A DNA stretch of 64,000 bases from Blattamonas nauphoetae (taxonomy: Eukaryota; Preaxostyla; Oxymonadida), in the NCBI GenBank assembly GCA_033064195.1, contig JARBJD010000218.1:1-64000 (forward strand). Direction: 5' to 3'. Shown here one piece after another: positions 62,839-64,000 of this stretch; position 1 is the stretch's first letter; each line of letters opens with the position of its first letter. The position numbers and the translations under genes were made by a program. The notes beneath the pieces are model-generated. The model worked only from the letters and a program-made list of their open reading frames with translations. It did no database searches and had not been told where the DNA came from.

Positions 62839-64000
62839 CAGTGGTTCCAAAAGCCGGGACTATTCCAAAAGGCGGGACAATATCATTTTCTATTTTCGAT
62901 TGTCCATACAATCCTATCGAAAAGCGTCATTTCATTCTCGTCATGTACTGAAATTGGGCGTGTTCTATATGTCTATTATGTGTTAATTAAGTTGTTTTGA
63001 TGGCAGGAATCTAAGACGAGACAAAATGAGTGAAAATAGAGATGAGCCCATGATTCATGAAAGGAACAAAAAAAAGCAGAACTCCACACCGACGAGCTAT
63101 CGAACGAGAGCTCGGAAAACGGGAATATTTCGGCTTATCGCGGGCGGAAAAGGTCATTCGAATCGAGAAAGCGCTGAATCTCAAGAAGGGTGTAGTGAAC
63201 AGAGTGGTGGGTGCGGGGCGCAGCTCAGTTTGGAGAGCAAGAAAGGCGGCGGCAAATCGACGGGATATAGGCGTGACAGGGCGTCCGAACAGACTTCGCA
63301 AGACTCAAAGAGATGATTTGCTGAATACTTTTAAAGAACAAAAACAGACCGAGGGACTGTCACTTTTCAGTCCTCCAGCAAGCTGTATGCACTTTTTCTG
63401 TCATAATTCCATTCTAGGCAGAACAGATGTTGAAAGATGAGATGGGAGATGAATATGAAGACAGACCTCTCAGCCCAACGTGGATATACAATAATTCGGA
63501 CGCTGTGAATGAGCTGGTTGTTTCGACCCCAACAGTAATGGAAGCAAAAAAATTTCTTGTTGCAATCCTTCAACCATAAAGGCTTGGAATTCACTCCTGA
63601 CCAACGTTGTATCCTCATTCTCCATTGACTTTCGTCTTCAATTCAATTTGGACGAAAGTTCGCTAAAAGTGACAGGGAAGAGAGTGAACATGGAATTTCA
63701 TTCGAAAAACAATACCTCCACCTCTCAAAAGCCGTCAAGAACGCCGAATACAACACTTTGTTCATGTATCTGCGCTGATGGCACTTGTCTCCCACATGCC
63801 ATCATCCTCGCGAAAAGAAGGAGGCAGTCGAATTTCAGGATTTTAATCCTGACACTCTGAGACAAATTACAAATAACTCTGGATGGATGGATAAAGCAAC
63901 TTTCAAGAAGTATATTGAAACGATTTTCATTCCTTTCACCGTCAACAAAAGATCACGTCTGAATTTGGAGGACAGTTGGGCACTCTTGGTCGTTGATTCC
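62839..64000 (+). mobile_element. Pogo-like (Tc1/mariner superfamily) DNA transposon, 5' part
   Basis: The left terminus starts CAGTGGTTCCAAAAGCCGGG right after TA (62837–62838), the usual target. The inverted repeat contains two copies of TTCCAAAAG(C/G)CGGGAC in tandem. The transposase region follows on the plus strand and the element runs off the window, so its right end is not seen. Confidence 0.65.
63057..64000 (+). pseudogene. Pogo-like DDE transposase, partial and frameshifted
   Basis: The N-terminal part is helix-turn-helix-like: LSRAEKVIRIEKALNLKKG, then VNRVVGAGRSSVWRARKAA and the GRP-containing box VTGRPNRLRKTQ. The frame changes near 63.36 kb, and AEQMLKDEMGDEYEDRPLSP follows after a possible 33 nt intron (63385–63417). 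The DDE domain shows FNLDESSLKV (first Asp), LCSCICADGTCLPHAIILA and, after another frame change near 63.83 kb, SGWMDKATFKKYIETIFIPF and LLVVDS (second Asp). The last catalytic residue lies beyond the window. At least three disruptions make this copy inactive unless some are sequencing errors. Confidence 0.6.

Noticed and set aside
1-64000. tRNA or rRNA genes
   Set aside because: I read for cloverleaf arms and the GGTTCGAATCC-type T arm and found none that would fold.

Overview
The window reads as nuclear DNA of a protist. It has short GT–AG introns (68, 104 and 117 nt, plus a probable 147 nt one), receptor-like beta-helix proteins with a membrane-anchored pseudokinase tail, very long P-loop NTPase genes, DIRS-type retroelements and much minisatellite DNA. 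A TTAGGG-type motif (CCCTAACCC) occurs near 0.6 kb. The mixture would suit an oxymonad-like flagellate (Preaxostyla), but that placement is an inference from gene content and I could not test it. The standard genetic code fits: the 2,503-codon gene uses only CAR for Gln and ends on TAG.

Layout. 1–0.6 kb: a 281 bp-period direct repeat and a telomere-like motif. 0.87–6.0 kb: decayed minus-strand beta-helix gene(s). 6.2–7.9 kb: coiled-coil and zinc-finger-like remnants. 8.1–9.2 kb: 3' part of a PLAA/Doa1-like gene with introns. 9.8–23.4 kb: two intact genes for Crypton-like tyrosine recombinases with a C-terminal SANT/Myb-like domain, set among four minisatellites, including about 60 near-identical 60-mers, and one GC-rich train of hairpins. 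23.7–25.1 kb: coiled-coil remnant. 25.6–33.2 kb: an intact giant NTPase of RHS/Crinkler-like type, followed by a broken 3' duplicate. 34.3–38.9 kb: a TA-flanked inverted-repeat element with a second element (perfect 8 bp target duplication) nested in it. 39.0–51.2 kb: a second RHS-like NTPase gene cut into three pieces by two DIRS-like retroelements. 51.2–53.5 kb: a secreted beta-helix gene. 53.8–55.7 kb: an unrecognised intron-bearing gene. 55.7–62.6 kb: a beta-helix fragment and then a large beta-helix/transmembrane/pseudokinase gene. 62.8–64 kb: the 5' part of a pogo-like DNA transposon running off the window.

How the parts relate. Host coding DNA comes from two expanded families: surface beta-helix proteins and RHS-like NTPases. 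At least five mobile element types have invaded it. The most striking association is the NTPase gene at 39–51 kb. It holds two DIRS insertions and has a third, composite element ending about 26 bp before its start codon. This recalls the retrotransposon hot-spot behaviour for which trypanosome RHS genes are named.
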